Under the pieces are notes generated by a model, which was given only the letters and a program-made list of their open reading frames with translations, made no database searches and was not told the DNA's origin. A stretch of DNA of 64,000 nucleotides from Bradyrhizobium prioriisuperbiae (GTDB taxonomy: Bacteria; Pseudomonadota; Alphaproteobacteria; Rhizobiales; Xanthobacteraceae), in assembly GCF_032397745.1 (NCBI RefSeq), contig NZ_CP135921.1:4142501-4206500 (forward strand), given 5' to 3'. Each line of letters begins with the position of its first letter. Position 1 is the stretch's first letter. The position numbers and the translations under genes are program-made. Shown in pieces: positions 6,577-16,284 of this stretch.

Positions 6577-8382
6577 TTGGCTTCTCCCATCGAAGATTAT
6601 GCCCTGATCGGCGATTGCCTCACTGTGGCGCTGGTCAGCCGCGATGGCTCGATCGACTGGCTGTGCTGGCCGGCATTTGATTCCGAGGCCTGCTTTGCAG
6701 CGTTGCTGGGCACGCCGGAGCACGGCCGCTGGCTGATGGCGCCGAAGTGGAAACCGCTGAAAGTCACACGGGCCTATCGGGGCGAGACGCTGATCCTGGA
6801 GACCACATTCGCGTGCGATGATGGTGTCGTCACGCTGATCGATTTCATGCCGCCCCGTGGCGAAGCTTCCGACATCGTGCGTTTCGTGCGCGGCGACAGC
6901 GGCACGGTCACCATGGCAATGGAACTGGTGATCCGTTTCGGCACCGGCGCCAATATTCCATGGGTGCAGCGCCTGGAAGACAAGACCATTCTCGCCATCT
7001 CCGGTCCCGACATGGCCGTGCTGCGTACGCCGGTGCAGGTACGCGGCGAGAGCATGACCACGGTGGCGGAGTTTGTGGTTCGCCAAGGCGATCTCATCCC
7101 GTTCGTGTTCACCTATCAGGCCTCGTACCTGCCGGTGCCGAAGCCGATCGATCCGCAGCAGGCGCTGCAGGATACCGAAAGCTTCTGGACCGAGTGGTCG
7201 AGCCGCAGCACTTACAAGGGCAAGCATCGCGACCTGATTCAGCGCTCGCTGATCACGCTCAAGGCGCTGACCTATGCGCCGACTGGTGGCATCGTCGCCG
7301 CGCCGACGTCGTCGCTGCCGGAAAAGCTCTGCGGCGCCCGCAACTGGGATTACCGCTATTGCTGGCTGCGCGACGCCACCTTCACGCTGTTTTCGCTGAT
7401 GAACAGCGGCTACCACGAGGAAGCGGGTGCGTGGCACAATTGGTTGCTGCGCTCGGTCGCAGGCTCGCCTGCGGACCTGCAGATCATGTACAGCATCACC
7501 GGACAGCGGCGCCTGCTGGAGTGGGAGGCCGACTGGCTGCCCGGCTATGAGGGTTCGAAGCCAGTTCGGTTTGGCAATGCCGCCCATGCGCAGCTGCAGC
7601 TCGACGTCTATGGCGAGCTGATGGACACCTTCCATCAGGCCCGCAACGAGAAGATCGAACTCGATGGCGGCACCTGGACGCTGGAATGCGCCATTCTGAA
7701 GCAGGTCGCTAAAGTTTGGCAGCTACCGGACAGCGGCATTTGGGAGGTGCGCGGCGACGGCAAGCACTATGTGTTTTCGAAAGTGATGTGCTGGGTGGCG
7801 TTCGATCGCGGCATCAAGAGCGCCGAGACCTGGGGCTTCAAGGCGCCGCTCGACGAATGGCGCGCGCTGCGCGAGGCCATCCATGCCGATGTCTGCGCCA
7901 ACGGCTTCAATCGTGACACTGGCACATTCGTGGTCGACTATGGATCGACCACCCTCGACGCCAGCCTTCTGTTGCTGCCGGCGGTCGGCTTCGTTCCGGC
8001 GTCCGATCCTCGGGTGACCGGCACCATCACGGCGATCGAGCAACATCTGATGCGCGACGGCTTCGTGCTGCGTCACGATCCGCGCGAGCCGCGGCCGGGA
8101 GAGCAGGAGCCGATCGAGGGCGCATTTCTTGCCTGCACGCTGTGGCTTGCGGACGTCCATGTCATGCGCGGCGAGCTCGACAAGGCGCGGGAGCTGTTCC
8201 AGCGCGTTGCCGCCATCGCCAATGATGTCGGCCTGATCTCCGAGGAATACGACACCGTGGCGCGGCGTCAGACCGGCAATTTCCCGCAGGCGCTGACCCA
8301 TATCGCGCTGATCAACACCGCGCATAATATTTACGAGGCCGTGCAGTCGAGCAAAAAGCCGGTGGTGCAGCGGTCGAAGTGA
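6577..8382 (+). CDS. glycoside hydrolase family 15-like protein (glucoamylase/trehalase type)
   Basis: 601 residues with the typical N-terminus of bacterial GH15-like proteins (PIEDYALIGD, then VSRDGSIDWLCWPAFDS). This forms an N-terminal beta-sandwich, followed by an (alpha/alpha)6 barrel containing ARNWDYRYCWLRDATFTL and a late EEYD segment that supplies a catalytic glutamate in this family. No signal peptide is seen, so it is cytoplasmic. Some family members hydrolyse trehalose and others alpha-glucans; the sequence alone does not decide. Start is TTG at 6577, with GAGG 4-5 nt upstream and the family N-terminus directly after it. It stands alone between the borosin-like locus and the pentose-phosphate operon. 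Confidence 0.85.
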   Translation: MASPIEDYALIGDCLTVALVSRDGSIDWLCWPAFDSEACFAALLGTPEHGRWLMAPKWKPLKVTRAYRGETLILETTFACDDGVVTLIDFMPPRGEASDIVRFVRGDSGTVTMAMELVIRFGTGANIPWVQRLEDKTILAISGPDMAVLRTPVQVRGESMTTVAEFVVRQGDLIPFVFTYQASYLPVPKPIDPQQALQDTESFWTEWSSRSTYKGKHRDLIQRSLITLKALTYAPTGGIVAAPTSSLPEKLCGARNWDYRYCWLRDATFTLFSLMNSGYHEEAGAWHNWLLRSVAGSPADLQIMYSITGQRRLLEWEADWLPGYEGSKPVRFGNAAHAQLQLDVYGELMDTFHQARNEKIELDGGTWTLECAILKQVAKVWQLPDSGIWEVRGDGKHYVFSKVMCWVAFDRGIKSAETWGFKAPLDEWRALREAIHADVCANGFNRDTGTFVVDYGSTTLDASLLLLPAVGFVPASDPRVTGTITAIEQHLMRDGFVLRHDPREPRPGEQEPIEGAFLACTLWLADVHVMRGELDKARELFQRVAAIANDVGLISEEYDTVARRQTGNFPQALTHIALINTAHNIYEAVQSSKKPVVQRSK

Positions 8383-8389
8383 AGTAAAC

Positions 8390-8497
8390 CCTCATGGTGA
8401 GGAGCGCGGAACGCGCGTCTCGAACCATGAGGTTGAGGCGTTAGCCGCAGGGGGCCACATCCTTCGAGACGGCGCTTCGCGCCTCCTCAGGATGAGG
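8390..8497. repeat. REP-like double hairpin, CCTCAT/ATGAGG family
   Basis: Two inverted repeats lie between convergent genes: CCTCATGGT (8390-8398) with ACCATGAGG (8424-8432), and CATCCT (8458-8463) with AGGATG (8489-8494). The same kind of sequence (TCATCCTGAGG, TTCGAGACGGC, GCGCCTCCTCAGGATGA) recurs near 41113, 45161 and 56355. It may also end transcription from both sides. Confidence 0.7.
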
Positions 8498-8530
8498 AGA
8501 AACGACGAACATTGCGTCGAGCTTCTGCAC

Positions 8531-9337
8531 TCAGCCGTTTTTTCGCAAAATCTCCGCCATCGCCTTCGCGAATCCATCCTCCGCGTTTGACGCGGTCACG
8601 TGACTGGCCTGCGCCTTCACCGCGTCGCTGGCATTGCCCATGGCGAACGACAGGCCGCTGGTGCGGAACATCGGCACGTCGTTCTGCATGTCGCCGATGG
8701 TCGCGACGTTGGCGAGCGGAACTCCAAAACGCGCCGCAATGGCGGTGACGAACGTGCCCTTGTCGACACCGGGCGGAGTGATATCGAGGTAATAGTTCTG
8801 CGATCGCGCCACATGAGCCTGCACGCCGATCTGGGCCTGCAACTCCGCCTCGCAGGCGGCGAGCAGGGCGAAATCCGCGCTGACGCCGACGATCTTGCAG
8901 GCCTTGTCGACATAAGGCGTGTCGTCGGTGACGAACACCGCGTCGGTCTGGACGGTGTTGCGTTCGTGCGGCACATACTGGCCGTCGTCACGGTGGGCAA
9001 TCCATTGGCGGTCGGTAAAGATCCAGACATCGACACCCTTGCGCGCCAGGAAGGCAAGGCTGAGCTGCGCGGCCTTCGATGGAATGATCTCCGCCTGCAC
9101 CACCGACAGATCGGGGTTGATGATTGCGCTGCCGTTGAACGCGCCGAACGGCAGATCAATCCCGAGGGTCTCGACCACCGCCCGCATGCCGAAGCTTGGC
9201 CGGCTGCTGGTGATGGTGAAGCGGATGCCGCGGTCGCGCAGCGCGCGCACGGCATCTCGTGTCGGCTGCGTCAATCGCTTGTCGCTGGTCACCAGCGTGC
9301 CGTCGACGTCCGAAATCACCAGTTGGATCTCGTTCAT
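8531..9337 (-). CDS. Cof-type HAD-IIB family hydrolase
   Basis: 268 residues. HAD motif I is SDVDGTLV near residue 9 (two aspartates, nucleophile and acid). Motif II is TSSRPS, motif III includes the VDKGTFV lysine, and motif IV is IGDMQNDVPM. The large cap between motifs II and III (about 85-185) is the IIB type of Cof-like sugar-phosphate phosphatases. It is the last gene of the pentose-phosphate operon; its start overlaps the gluconokinase stop by 4 nt (ATGA). A role removing phosphate from a sugar phosphate intermediate is likely from context, but the substrate is not known. Confidence 0.85.
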   Translation of the reverse strand: MNEIQLVISDVDGTLVTSDKRLTQPTRDAVRALRDRGIRFTITSSRPSFGMRAVVETLGIDLPFGAFNGSAIINPDLSVVQAEIIPSKAAQLSLAFLARKGVDVWIFTDRQWIAHRDDGQYVPHERNTVQTDAVFVTDDTPYVDKACKIVGVSADFALLAACEAELQAQIGVQAHVARSQNYYLDITPPGVDKGTFVTAIAARFGVPLANVATIGDMQNDVPMFRTSGLSFAMGNASDAVKAQASHVTASNAEDGFAKAMAEILRKNG

Positions 9338-9885
9338 CGGCTTCGTTCCTTGATTGCGTTGGCAAGCGCCAATCGATCGATGATGTTGGTGACAATAATT
9401 TCGACATCGGCGTCGATATCGACAGTGACCACCGGCTCGTCGGGCGTTGGCTCTTCCAGGGCGGCCAACTGACTATCCAGCAGCGAGGCCGGCATGAAAT
9501 GACCGTGACGGCCGGCGAGGCGCGCCGCGATCAAGTTACGCGTGCCCCGGAGATAGACGATCTGCACATCGCTGCGGCCATGCACCAGTACATCGCGATA
9601 CGATCGCTTTAGCGCCGAACAGGCGATAATCACCGGCCAGCCGGTCTCGGCCTTGCGGTCGATGGCGTCGGCAATCGCGCGCAGCCAGGGCCAGCGGTCG
9701 TCGTCGGTGAGGGGAGTGCCGGCGTGCATCTTGTCGATGTTGGCCTGCGGGTGAAACGCGTCGGCATCCTCGATGGCAAAGCCGGTGCGGCGCGCCAATG
9801 CTTCGGCCACCGTGCTTTTGCCGGAGCCGGAGACACCCATCAGGATGATGGCGACGGGAAGCAGTGCTCTGGGCTTTTCGGTCAT
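9334..9885 (-). CDS. gntK: gluconokinase
   Basis: A 183-residue P-loop kinase of the GntK/shikimate-kinase-like group. The Walker A motif is GVSGSGKST near residue 17, followed by EDADAFHPQANIDKM and the DDRWPWL segment characteristic of gluconokinases. It phosphorylates D-gluconate to 6-phosphogluconate with ATP in the cytoplasm, feeding the Entner-Doudoroff and pentose-phosphate routes encoded beside it. The start at 9885 is chosen because its ATG overlaps the pgl stop (ATGA), like its neighbours; an in-frame start 33 bp earlier would overlap pgl more deeply. Confidence in function is high. Confidence 0.93.
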   Translation of the reverse strand: MTEKPRALLPVAIILMGVSGSGKSTVAEALARRTGFAIEDADAFHPQANIDKMHAGTPLTDDDRWPWLRAIADAIDRKAETGWPVIIACSALKRSYRDVLVHGRSDVQIVYLRGTRNLIAARLAGRHGHFMPASLLDSQLAALEEPTPDEPVVTVDIDADVEIIVTNIIDRLALANAIKERSR

Positions 9886-10613
9886 GGTGATGGCGCCGCC
9901 GCCTGGTCCAGCATCCACAGCGTGTTGCCGCCAGCTGCGCGTGCATGGCCTGCGGGCAGATCCTCGCCGGCGAACATGCGGCGCAGGATCTCCTGCTTAT
10001 CGTGTCCTGCGGCCAGAAATAGCATCTCGCGGGTCTGCGCCAGGCAAGGCAGTGTGAGGCTCACGCGCGGTACAAAGGGCGCGACATTGGCGTGGGCGAC
10101 GCCGACGACCGAGCGGGAGTGCTCTTTCAGCGCTGCGGCGTTCGGAAATAGCGAGGCGGTGTGGCCGTCGGGGCCGACGCCCAGCAACACCAGATCGAAC
10201 AGGAGCTGTCCCGCGCGTCGCGTCGCCTGGAAATCCCTCAGCTCAGCCTCGTAGGCTGCGGCCGCATCGTCCGGCGTTGCAGCCGTCGTTGCGATGGCGT
10301 GAATGTTGCCGGCGGGCGCACAGACATCGAGAAAGGCGCGGCGCGCCATGCCCATATTGTTCAGGGGATCGTCCGGCGGCACAAAACGGTCGTCGCCGAT
10401 GAACCAGTGCACCTGCAACCAGGGAATCCGCTCCCGCCACGGCGGCGTCGCCAGCAACTCGTACAGCCGTTTCGGCGTCGAGCCACCGGTCAGGCAGACC
10501 GCCGGATGATTGCCGCCGTCGGCGATTCGATCGACCACGCGCTGCGCCGCTGCTTCAGCCAGCGCTTGCGCATCCGGCACCACGATCACGTCGCGGGAAT
10601 GATCCGTGCTCAT
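9882..10613 (-). CDS. pgl: 6-phosphogluconolactonase
   Basis: 243 residues, DevB/Pgl family. Family signatures are CLTGGSTPKRLYELL near residue 42, HWFIGDDRFVP, and LGVGPDGHTASLFPN with the catalytic histidine region. It hydrolyses 6-phosphogluconolactone made by the preceding zwf product. The ATG at 10613 overlaps the zwf stop by 4 nt (ATGA) and is followed by the usual family start; an in-frame extension to 10730 is Arg/Pro-rich and overlaps zwf, so it is rejected. It is translationally coupled to zwf and gntK. Confidence 0.95.
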   Translation of the reverse strand: MSTDHSRDVIVVPDAQALAEAAAQRVVDRIADGGNHPAVCLTGGSTPKRLYELLATPPWRERIPWLQVHWFIGDDRFVPPDDPLNNMGMARRAFLDVCAPAGNIHAIATTAATPDDAAAAYEAELRDFQATRRAGQLLFDLVLLGVGPDGHTASLFPNAAALKEHSRSVVGVAHANVAPFVPRVSLTLPCLAQTREMLFLAAGHDKQEILRRMFAGEDLPAGHARAAGGNTLWMLDQAAAPSP

Positions 10614-12127
10614 GAACCGTTGAGCCTGCGCCAGCGGCGGCCGTCGCGCTCGATCAGGCCATGGGCTTCGCGCGGGCCGTCGGTGCCGGCGCGGTAGAGG
10701 GCAAGCCCTTCGCCGCCGGCTTTGGCCCATGCATCGAGGAACGGCTGCACCGCCTGCCAGCCGGCTTCGACGCTGTCGGCGCGCTGGAACAGGATGTTGT
10801 CGCCGATCATGCAGTCATAGATCAGGGTCTCGTAACCGGTGCTGGGCGAGGCCTTGAAGTAATCGCGGTACTTGAAGCCCATTTCGACGCCGTCGATCGC
10901 CACCGTCGGCCCCGGCACCTTGGTGTTGAACTGCAGGGTGATGCCTTCGGTCGGCTCGATCCCGATCACCAGATAGTTCTGCGACAGCCGCTCCACCTCG
11001 GTGGCGCGGAACATCGAGAACGGCGCCTGCTTGAAGCGGATCGCGACTTCCGTGCGTTTCGAGGTCAGCGCCTTGCCGGTGCGCAGATAGAAGGGAACGC
11101 CGGCCCAGCGCCAATTGTCGATGGTCAGTTTCATCGCGGCAAACGTCTCGGTGACGCTCAGGGGATCCACATCCGGCGTATTGCGGTAATCGCCGATCTG
11201 CTTGTCCCCGACCCGTCCTGCGACATACTGGCCGCGCACCGAGTTGTTCAGCGCTTCTTCCGGAGTCTGGATCTGCACGGCGGCGAGGACCTCGCCTTTC
11301 TCGGAGCGCACCGAATGGGCGTCGAACCGCGACGGCGGCTCCATGGCCACCAGCGACAGCAGCTGAAACAGGTGGTTCGGCACCATGTCGCGCATCGCGC
11401 CGGTCGCATCATAGAAGCTGCCGCGGCGGCCGACATCGAGAACTTCCGACACCGTGATCTGGACGTGGTCGATATGGTTGCGATTCCAGATCGGCTCGAA
11501 CATGCCGTTGGCAAACCGAAACACCAGGATGTTCTGCACCGTCTCTTTGCCGAGATAGTGGTCGATCCGGTAGATCTGGTGCTCCTCGACGATCCTGAGC
11601 AGGTCGTGGTTGAGCTGCTTGGCGGAGGTGAGGTCGGTGCCGAACGGCTTTTCGATCACCAGCCGCCGCCAGGCGCCATTCTCCTCCTGCAACAATCCGG
11701 TGCGTCCCAGTTCGTCACAGATCGGCTTGAACGCGGTCGGCGGCACGGCGAGGTAGAACAGGTGGTTCTTGACACCGCGTTTTGCGAGCTCGTCGAGGCG
11801 CGCCTTCAGCCGGTCGAACGATCCCTCTTCGCTGGGATCGGCGTGTACGGCGCTGACGCAGTCGAACAGCTTCTTGGCGACATCCTTGTCGATCGGCCGG
11901 GTGGCGAACTGCTGCAGGGCCTTCATCAGGTCGTCGTGCAGCGACTGGCTCTGTATCTCGGTGCGGGTGACCCCGACTACGCAGAAGTCGTCCGGCAACA
12001 GCCCGGCTTCGGCGAGATTGTACAGCGCCGGCGTCACCAGGCGATGGGCGAGATCGCCGGTCACGCCGAAAATGACGAAGCAGCAGGGCTCGGGGACTTG
12101 CGGTTTGGCGGTGGTATCTGAACTCAT
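10610..12127 (-). CDS. zwf: glucose-6-phosphate 1-dehydrogenase
   Basis: 505 residues, full family length. The N-terminal nucleotide-binding motif is IFGVTGDLAHR (about residues 19-29), and the substrate and catalytic signature RIDHYLGKETVQN lies near residue 194. EKPFG also matches the family. It oxidises glucose-6-phosphate to 6-phosphogluconolactone with NAD(P)+, the first step of the oxidative pentose-phosphate and Entner-Doudoroff pathways. It sits in the tal-pgi, gnd, zwf, pgl, gntK, HAD operon on the minus strand, 51 bp after gnd, and its stop overlaps the pgl start. Confidence 0.97.
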   Translation of the reverse strand: MSSDTTAKPQVPEPCCFVIFGVTGDLAHRLVTPALYNLAEAGLLPDDFCVVGVTRTEIQSQSLHDDLMKALQQFATRPIDKDVAKKLFDCVSAVHADPSEEGSFDRLKARLDELAKRGVKNHLFYLAVPPTAFKPICDELGRTGLLQEENGAWRRLVIEKPFGTDLTSAKQLNHDLLRIVEEHQIYRIDHYLGKETVQNILVFRFANGMFEPIWNRNHIDHVQITVSEVLDVGRRGSFYDATGAMRDMVPNHLFQLLSLVAMEPPSRFDAHSVRSEKGEVLAAVQIQTPEEALNNSVRGQYVAGRVGDKQIGDYRNTPDVDPLSVTETFAAMKLTIDNWRWAGVPFYLRTGKALTSKRTEVAIRFKQAPFSMFRATEVERLSQNYLVIGIEPTEGITLQFNTKVPGPTVAIDGVEMGFKYRDYFKASPSTGYETLIYDCMIGDNILFQRADSVEAGWQAVQPFLDAWAKAGGEGLALYRAGTDGPREAHGLIERDGRRWRRLNGS

Positions 12128-12178
12128 AAGAGACCTTGCGCAGAAGAAATCTTGGACAGGATTTGGGAGACTTGCGTG

Positions 12179-13165
12179 TCAGGATTTCTTTGGCGGCTCG
12201 ACGTGGCCGCCGAAGCCGTGGCGCATCGCTGAAAGAATCTTCTCGGCAAAGGTGTGCTCTTTGCGCGAGCGGAAGCGGGCATAGAGCGCCGTGGTGATCA
12301 CTTCTGCCGGCACAGATTCGTTGATCGCCGCATCGATGGTCCAGCGGCCTTCGCCGGAATCCTCCACAAAGCCGGAATAGGCATCCAGCGTTTCGTTGCC
12401 GGCAAGCGCGGTCGAGGTCAGATCGAGCAGCCATGATGTGACGACGCTGCCGCGGCGCCAGACTTCGGCGATATCGGCGAGCTCGAGATCGAGGCGATGC
12501 TCTGCGGGCAGTTCCTCGATATTGGCGTTCTTGAGGATGTCGAAGCCTTCGGCATAGGCCTGCATCAGGCCGTACTCGATGCCGTTGTGCACCATCTTGA
12601 CGAAGTGGCCGGCGCCGTTACGTCCGGCGTGGATATAGCCCTGCTCGGCGCGCGGATCGCGGCCGTCGCGGCCCGGCGTCTTTTGAATGTTGCCGGCGCC
12701 TGGTGCCAGCGCCGCGAAGATCGGATCGAGCCGGTCGACGATGGGCTTTTCGCCGCCGATCATCATGCAGAAGCCGCGTTCCAGCCCCCACACCCCGCCG
12801 CTGGTGCCGACGTCGACATAATGGATGCCTTTTTCCGCCAGCGTTTTTGCGCGACGGATATCGTCCTGCCAGAAGGTGTTGCCGCCATCAATGATGGTGT
12901 CGCCCTTCTGCAGCACGCCGCCGAGCGCCGTGATGGTGTCCTCGGTGATTTTGCCCGAGGGCAGCATCACCCAGACCGTTCGCGGCGCGTCCAGTTTCTT
13001 GACGAGGTCGTCGAGCGACGCGCTTGCGGTCGCGCCGTCGTCGGCGAGCTGGCTGACAGCTTTGGGGTTCTGGTCATAGACCACGACATTGTGTTTGCCC
13101 TTGGCGATCAGGCGGCGTGTGATGTTGCCGCCCATGCGCCCAAGGCCGATGAGGCCGATCTGCAT
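12179..13165 (-). CDS. gnd: 6-phosphogluconate dehydrogenase, short (NAD-type) form
   Basis: 328 residues, the short decarboxylating form rather than the 470-residue E. coli type. The Rossmann motif is [11 protein letters not shown] (4-14). The catalytic region includes [14 protein letters not shown] and [14 protein letters not shown] with the catalytic lysine. It converts 6-phosphogluconate to ribulose-5-phosphate and CO2. It is 18 bp downstream of tal-pgi and upstream of zwf, so the operon covers oxidative and non-oxidative steps. A segment near residue 160 ([14 protein letters not shown]) is a modest insertion compared with the family as I remember it. Confidence 0.93.
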   Translation of the reverse strand: MQIGLIGLGRMGGNITRRLIAKGKHNVVVYDQNPKAVSQLADDGATASASLDDLVKKLDAPRTVWVMLPSGKITEDTITALGGVLQKGDTIIDGGNTFWQDDIRRAKTLAEKGIHYVDVGTSGGVWGLERGFCMMIGGEKPIVDRLDPIFAALAPGAGNIQKTPGRDGRDPRAEQGYIHAGRNGAGHFVKMVHNGIEYGLMQAYAEGFDILKNANIEELPAEHRLDLELADIAEVWRRGSVVTSWLLDLTSTALAGNETLDAYSGFVEDSGEGRWTIDAAINESVPAEVITTALYARFRSRKEHTFAEKILSAMRHGFGGHVEPPKKS

Positions 13166-13183
13166 TTGTCTGTCCTATCTATC

Positions 13184-16033
13184 TTACTTGAGCGCGGAAT
13201 CGACCGCCGCATGAATCGCCGATAGTCCCTTGGCGAGATCGCCCTTGATGTGCAGCCGCAGCGCGCGCCGTCCCCGCTCGGTCAGCACGTCGAAATCGCC
13301 GCGGGCCTGCGCCGCCTTGATCACGCCGAAGCTTGCTTTCTGTCCGGGCACGGCCAGGTCCTGCGCATCGTCAGCGGTGATCTGCAGGAACACGCCGGTG
13401 TTCGGCCCGCCCTTGTAGGCCTGTCCGGTGGAGTGCAGGAAACGCGGGCCGAAGCCGACACAGGTGGCCACATGCTTGCGGTCGCGGATCGCCATGCGCA
13501 TGGTGTGCGCCGTGGCGAGATGCGCCTCGTCGCGGTCGATGTAGGCGAGCACGGCGGCATAGTCGCCGCCCTGGATGCGCCCGAAATGTGCCTTCAGCCA
13601 GGAGGCGATCCCGCCATTGGCGCCGGCCTTGCGCAAGGCCTCGGCATTCTTCGCATCGGTGTAGATCGCGATCGATCCGTCGGTTGTCACGGCGGTCTCA
13701 TCGGGCAGGGCGCCGGTTTTCTCAAACGCCGAGGTCAGCTCGCGGGTCTTGATCTTGGCGGCTTCAACGTCGGGCTGGTCGAACGGATTGATGTTCATCA
13801 CCGAGCCGGCGACCGCTGTCGCGATCTCGAACCGGAAGAACTCCTGGCCGATATGTAGGGGATCGGTGACGGCAATGCGGATCACCGGATGGCCGGCCTT
13901 TTCCAGCGCCGCGAGTGAAGCTTCGCGCTCCTGGTCGCCATCGTCCTTCAGGCGCAGATCGATGAACACCCGGTCGTTGCCATAGACGTCGGGCTTGCCC
14001 AGGGTCTCGCCCTCAAGCGGGATCAGCGCCTTGCCGTTCTTGCCGGTGGATTCCGCGATCAGCTGTTCGCCCCAGGCGCCGAAGTCGGCAATCGGTTTCG
14101 ACACCGTCAGCGTGATCTTGTCGCGGCCGTGTTGAGCGGCTGCGCCCAACGCCAATCCCAGTTGCACGCCGGGGTTTTCGTCCGGCGGCACATCCGGTCC
14201 GCAGGCGCGGATCATGGCCGCGGTGGCATCGAGGAATTTGGGGAGGTCGAGACCGCTGGCTGCGGCCGGCACCAGGCCAAAGGGCGAGAGCACCGAATAG
14301 CGCCCACCGATGGTGGGCTCGCCATGGACGATATGGGCGAAGCCGCGGGTCTTGGCGACCTTTTCGAGCGAGGATCCGGGATCGGTGATGGCGACAAAAT
14401 GGCTGCCCGCCTTGTCGCCGAGCTTTTCACCGGCCCGGGCGAAGAAATAGTCCATCAGCGCGTTCGGCTCGGTGGTACCGCCGGACTTGCTGGAGACGAT
14501 GAACAGCGTGGACTCCGGCTTGATCCTGGCGTCCAAACGCCGGACCTGGGCAGGATCGGTCGAATCCAGCACATGCAGCCTGGGGAAGCCCGCGCTGGAG
14601 CCAAAGGTGGTGGCGATCACTTCCGGGCCGAGGCTGGAGCCGCCCATGCCGAGCACCACGGCGTCGGCAAACTTGTTGTCCTTGACCCATTTCGCCAGCG
14701 CCTGATAGCGCGGCAGTGCGTCCTGTTCGCGGGTGAGGGCATCGAGCCAGCCCAGCCACTTGTTCTCGTCTTGGTTCGTCCAGACCGAGGCATCGCGGGC
14801 CCACAGCGCGCGGATCTTGCCACTGGCGCGCCAGTCGTTGGCGAGCTCCTTGAACGATTTCTCGGCACCGGCCGCAAGGCGGATCGATTGGCCATCGATG
14901 CGGGACGACAACAGCGCCGCGCGCTTGTGCGCCACCGCGCCCAGCAGCTTGTCGAAGGCCTCGGCGAACAGCTGCACGCCCTCGTCGACCAGTTTCTCGG
15001 TGATCGTTTCAAGCGAAATTCCGGCCTGCGCCAGTGCCGAGAGCACGCGCTGCGCTTCCGGCACATTTTCCTCCAGGCTGTCGCGCAGCTTGCCATGATC
15101 GCGGAAGGCGTCGAGGGTGGCGGGCGGCACAGTGTTGACGGTGTCGCGGCCGATCAGCTCTTCCACATACAGCACGTCGCTGTAGGCCTTGTTCTTGGTG
15201 CCGGTGGAGGCCCAGAGCAAACGCTGCACTTTAGCGCCCTTGGCGGCGAGTTTTTTCCAACGGTCCGAGGCGGCGATTTTCTTGTAGTGCTGGTAGGCGA
15301 GTTTGGCGTTGGCGATCGCCACCTTGCCCTTCAGCGCTTCGAGCGCGGCTTTCTTGTCCTTGTCGTTGGCGGCTGCGATCTTCTGGTCCAGCTCCTTGTC
15401 GACTGCGGCATCGATCCGGCTGACAAAGAAACTCGCGACACTGGCGATCTTTGAGGGATCATTGCCGCCGGCCACCCATTTTTCCAGGCCGGTGATATAG
15501 GCGTCCAGAACGCTTGCATAAAGCTTTTGCGAAAACAGCAGCGTGATATTGACGTTGATGCCCTGCGCAATCAATTTTTCAACGGCCGGCAGGCCTTCAT
15601 GCGTGCCCGGCACCTTGATCATCAAATTGTCGCGACGGACCTCGCGCCACAGCCGCTCCGCTTCCGCGATAGTGCCGGCGGTGTCGCGCGCCAGATAAGG
15701 CGACACTTCGAGGCTGACATACCCATCATCGCCCTTGGCCTGGTCGTAGAGCGGACGCAGCACGTCGGCGGCATGCTGGATGTCCTCGATCGCGAGCGCC
15801 TCATAAAGGTCGCCCACCGGGCGGTCGCGCTCTTTCAAGAGGTTGGAAATCGTCTCATCATACTCGGCACTGCCGCCGATGGCCTTTTCGAAGATCGCCG
15901 GGTTCGACGTCACGCCGCGAACCCCGTCCTTGTCGATCAGCGCCTTCAAATCGCCCTTGGCGATGAAATTGCGTGCCAGAAAATCGAGCCAGACGGCCTG
16001 ACCATGCTTTTGAAGCTGTTGAATGGGATTCAT
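13184..16033 (-). CDS. tal-pgi: bifunctional transaldolase / glucose-6-phosphate isomerase
   Basis: A 949-residue fusion. Residues 1 to about 370 are a transaldolase, with WLDFLARNFI, GVTSNPAIFEKAI and the Schiff-base region LMIKVPGT. Residues about 390-949 are a phosphoglucose isomerase, with MGGSSLGPEV, SKSGGTTEPNALMDYF and GGRYSVLSPFG. The N-terminal half moves dihydroxyacetone units between sugar phosphates; the C-terminal half interconverts glucose-6-P and fructose-6-P. The fusion is known from Bradyrhizobium-like and some other bacteria. It is the first gene of the minus-strand operon and is preceded by a plausible sigma-70 promoter. Confidence 0.96.
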   Translation of the reverse strand: MNPIQQLQKHGQAVWLDFLARNFIAKGDLKALIDKDGVRGVTSNPAIFEKAIGGSAEYDETISNLLKERDRPVGDLYEALAIEDIQHAADVLRPLYDQAKGDDGYVSLEVSPYLARDTAGTIAEAERLWREVRRDNLMIKVPGTHEGLPAVEKLIAQGINVNITLLFSQKLYASVLDAYITGLEKWVAGGNDPSKIASVASFFVSRIDAAVDKELDQKIAAANDKDKKAALEALKGKVAIANAKLAYQHYKKIAASDRWKKLAAKGAKVQRLLWASTGTKNKAYSDVLYVEELIGRDTVNTVPPATLDAFRDHGKLRDSLEENVPEAQRVLSALAQAGISLETITEKLVDEGVQLFAEAFDKLLGAVAHKRAALLSSRIDGQSIRLAAGAEKSFKELANDWRASGKIRALWARDASVWTNQDENKWLGWLDALTREQDALPRYQALAKWVKDNKFADAVVLGMGGSSLGPEVIATTFGSSAGFPRLHVLDSTDPAQVRRLDARIKPESTLFIVSSKSGGTTEPNALMDYFFARAGEKLGDKAGSHFVAITDPGSSLEKVAKTRGFAHIVHGEPTIGGRYSVLSPFGLVPAAASGLDLPKFLDATAAMIRACGPDVPPDENPGVQLGLALGAAAQHGRDKITLTVSKPIADFGAWGEQLIAESTGKNGKALIPLEGETLGKPDVYGNDRVFIDLRLKDDGDQEREASLAALEKAGHPVIRIAVTDPLHIGQEFFRFEIATAVAGSVMNINPFDQPDVEAAKIKTRELTSAFEKTGALPDETAVTTDGSIAIYTDAKNAEALRKAGANGGIASWLKAHFGRIQGGDYAAVLAYIDRDEAHLATAHTMRMAIRDRKHVATCVGFGPRFLHSTGQAYKGGPNTGVFLQITADDAQDLAVPGQKASFGVIKAAQARGDFDVLTERGRRALRLHIKGDLAKGLSAIHAAVDSALK

Positions 16034-16146
16034 GATGCCTGTTCACTTCGATCCGGCGCGGGGCCGCGCCGATTACCAAATCGATTGCCAAGGGAGGTAA
16101 CGCAGGACCCCCTCAAAAGTATCCCGGAACGGACACCAATATCTCT

Positions 16147-16174
16147 AATTTATTTGGAGAAATTCCCGAGTCAA
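16147..16174 (-). promoter_or_regulatory. candidate promoter of the tal-pgi operon
   Basis: On the minus strand TTGACT (16174-16169) is followed after 16 nt by TAAATT (16152-16147), close to sigma-70 consensus, 114 bp upstream of the tal-pgi ATG. The surrounding stretch is the AT-rich part of this 251-bp gap. No other strong candidate is seen there. Confidence 0.4.
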
Positions 16175-16284
16175 AGCCTTGGTCGCAGGCTTGGCGATGG
16201 CGCCGCCTCCAAAATGCCATTCCCGGCGAATTCAATATGCTGTGAATTCACAATGCGGGTTGTGCGCACGTCGATCGGCGCGCT

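Noticed and set aside
6333..6590. 85-codon minus-strand frame upstream of the borosin-like operon
   Set aside because: No recognisable family, it overlaps the GH15 start, and no clear ribosome-binding site is visible. It could still be a small gene, but I cannot support it.
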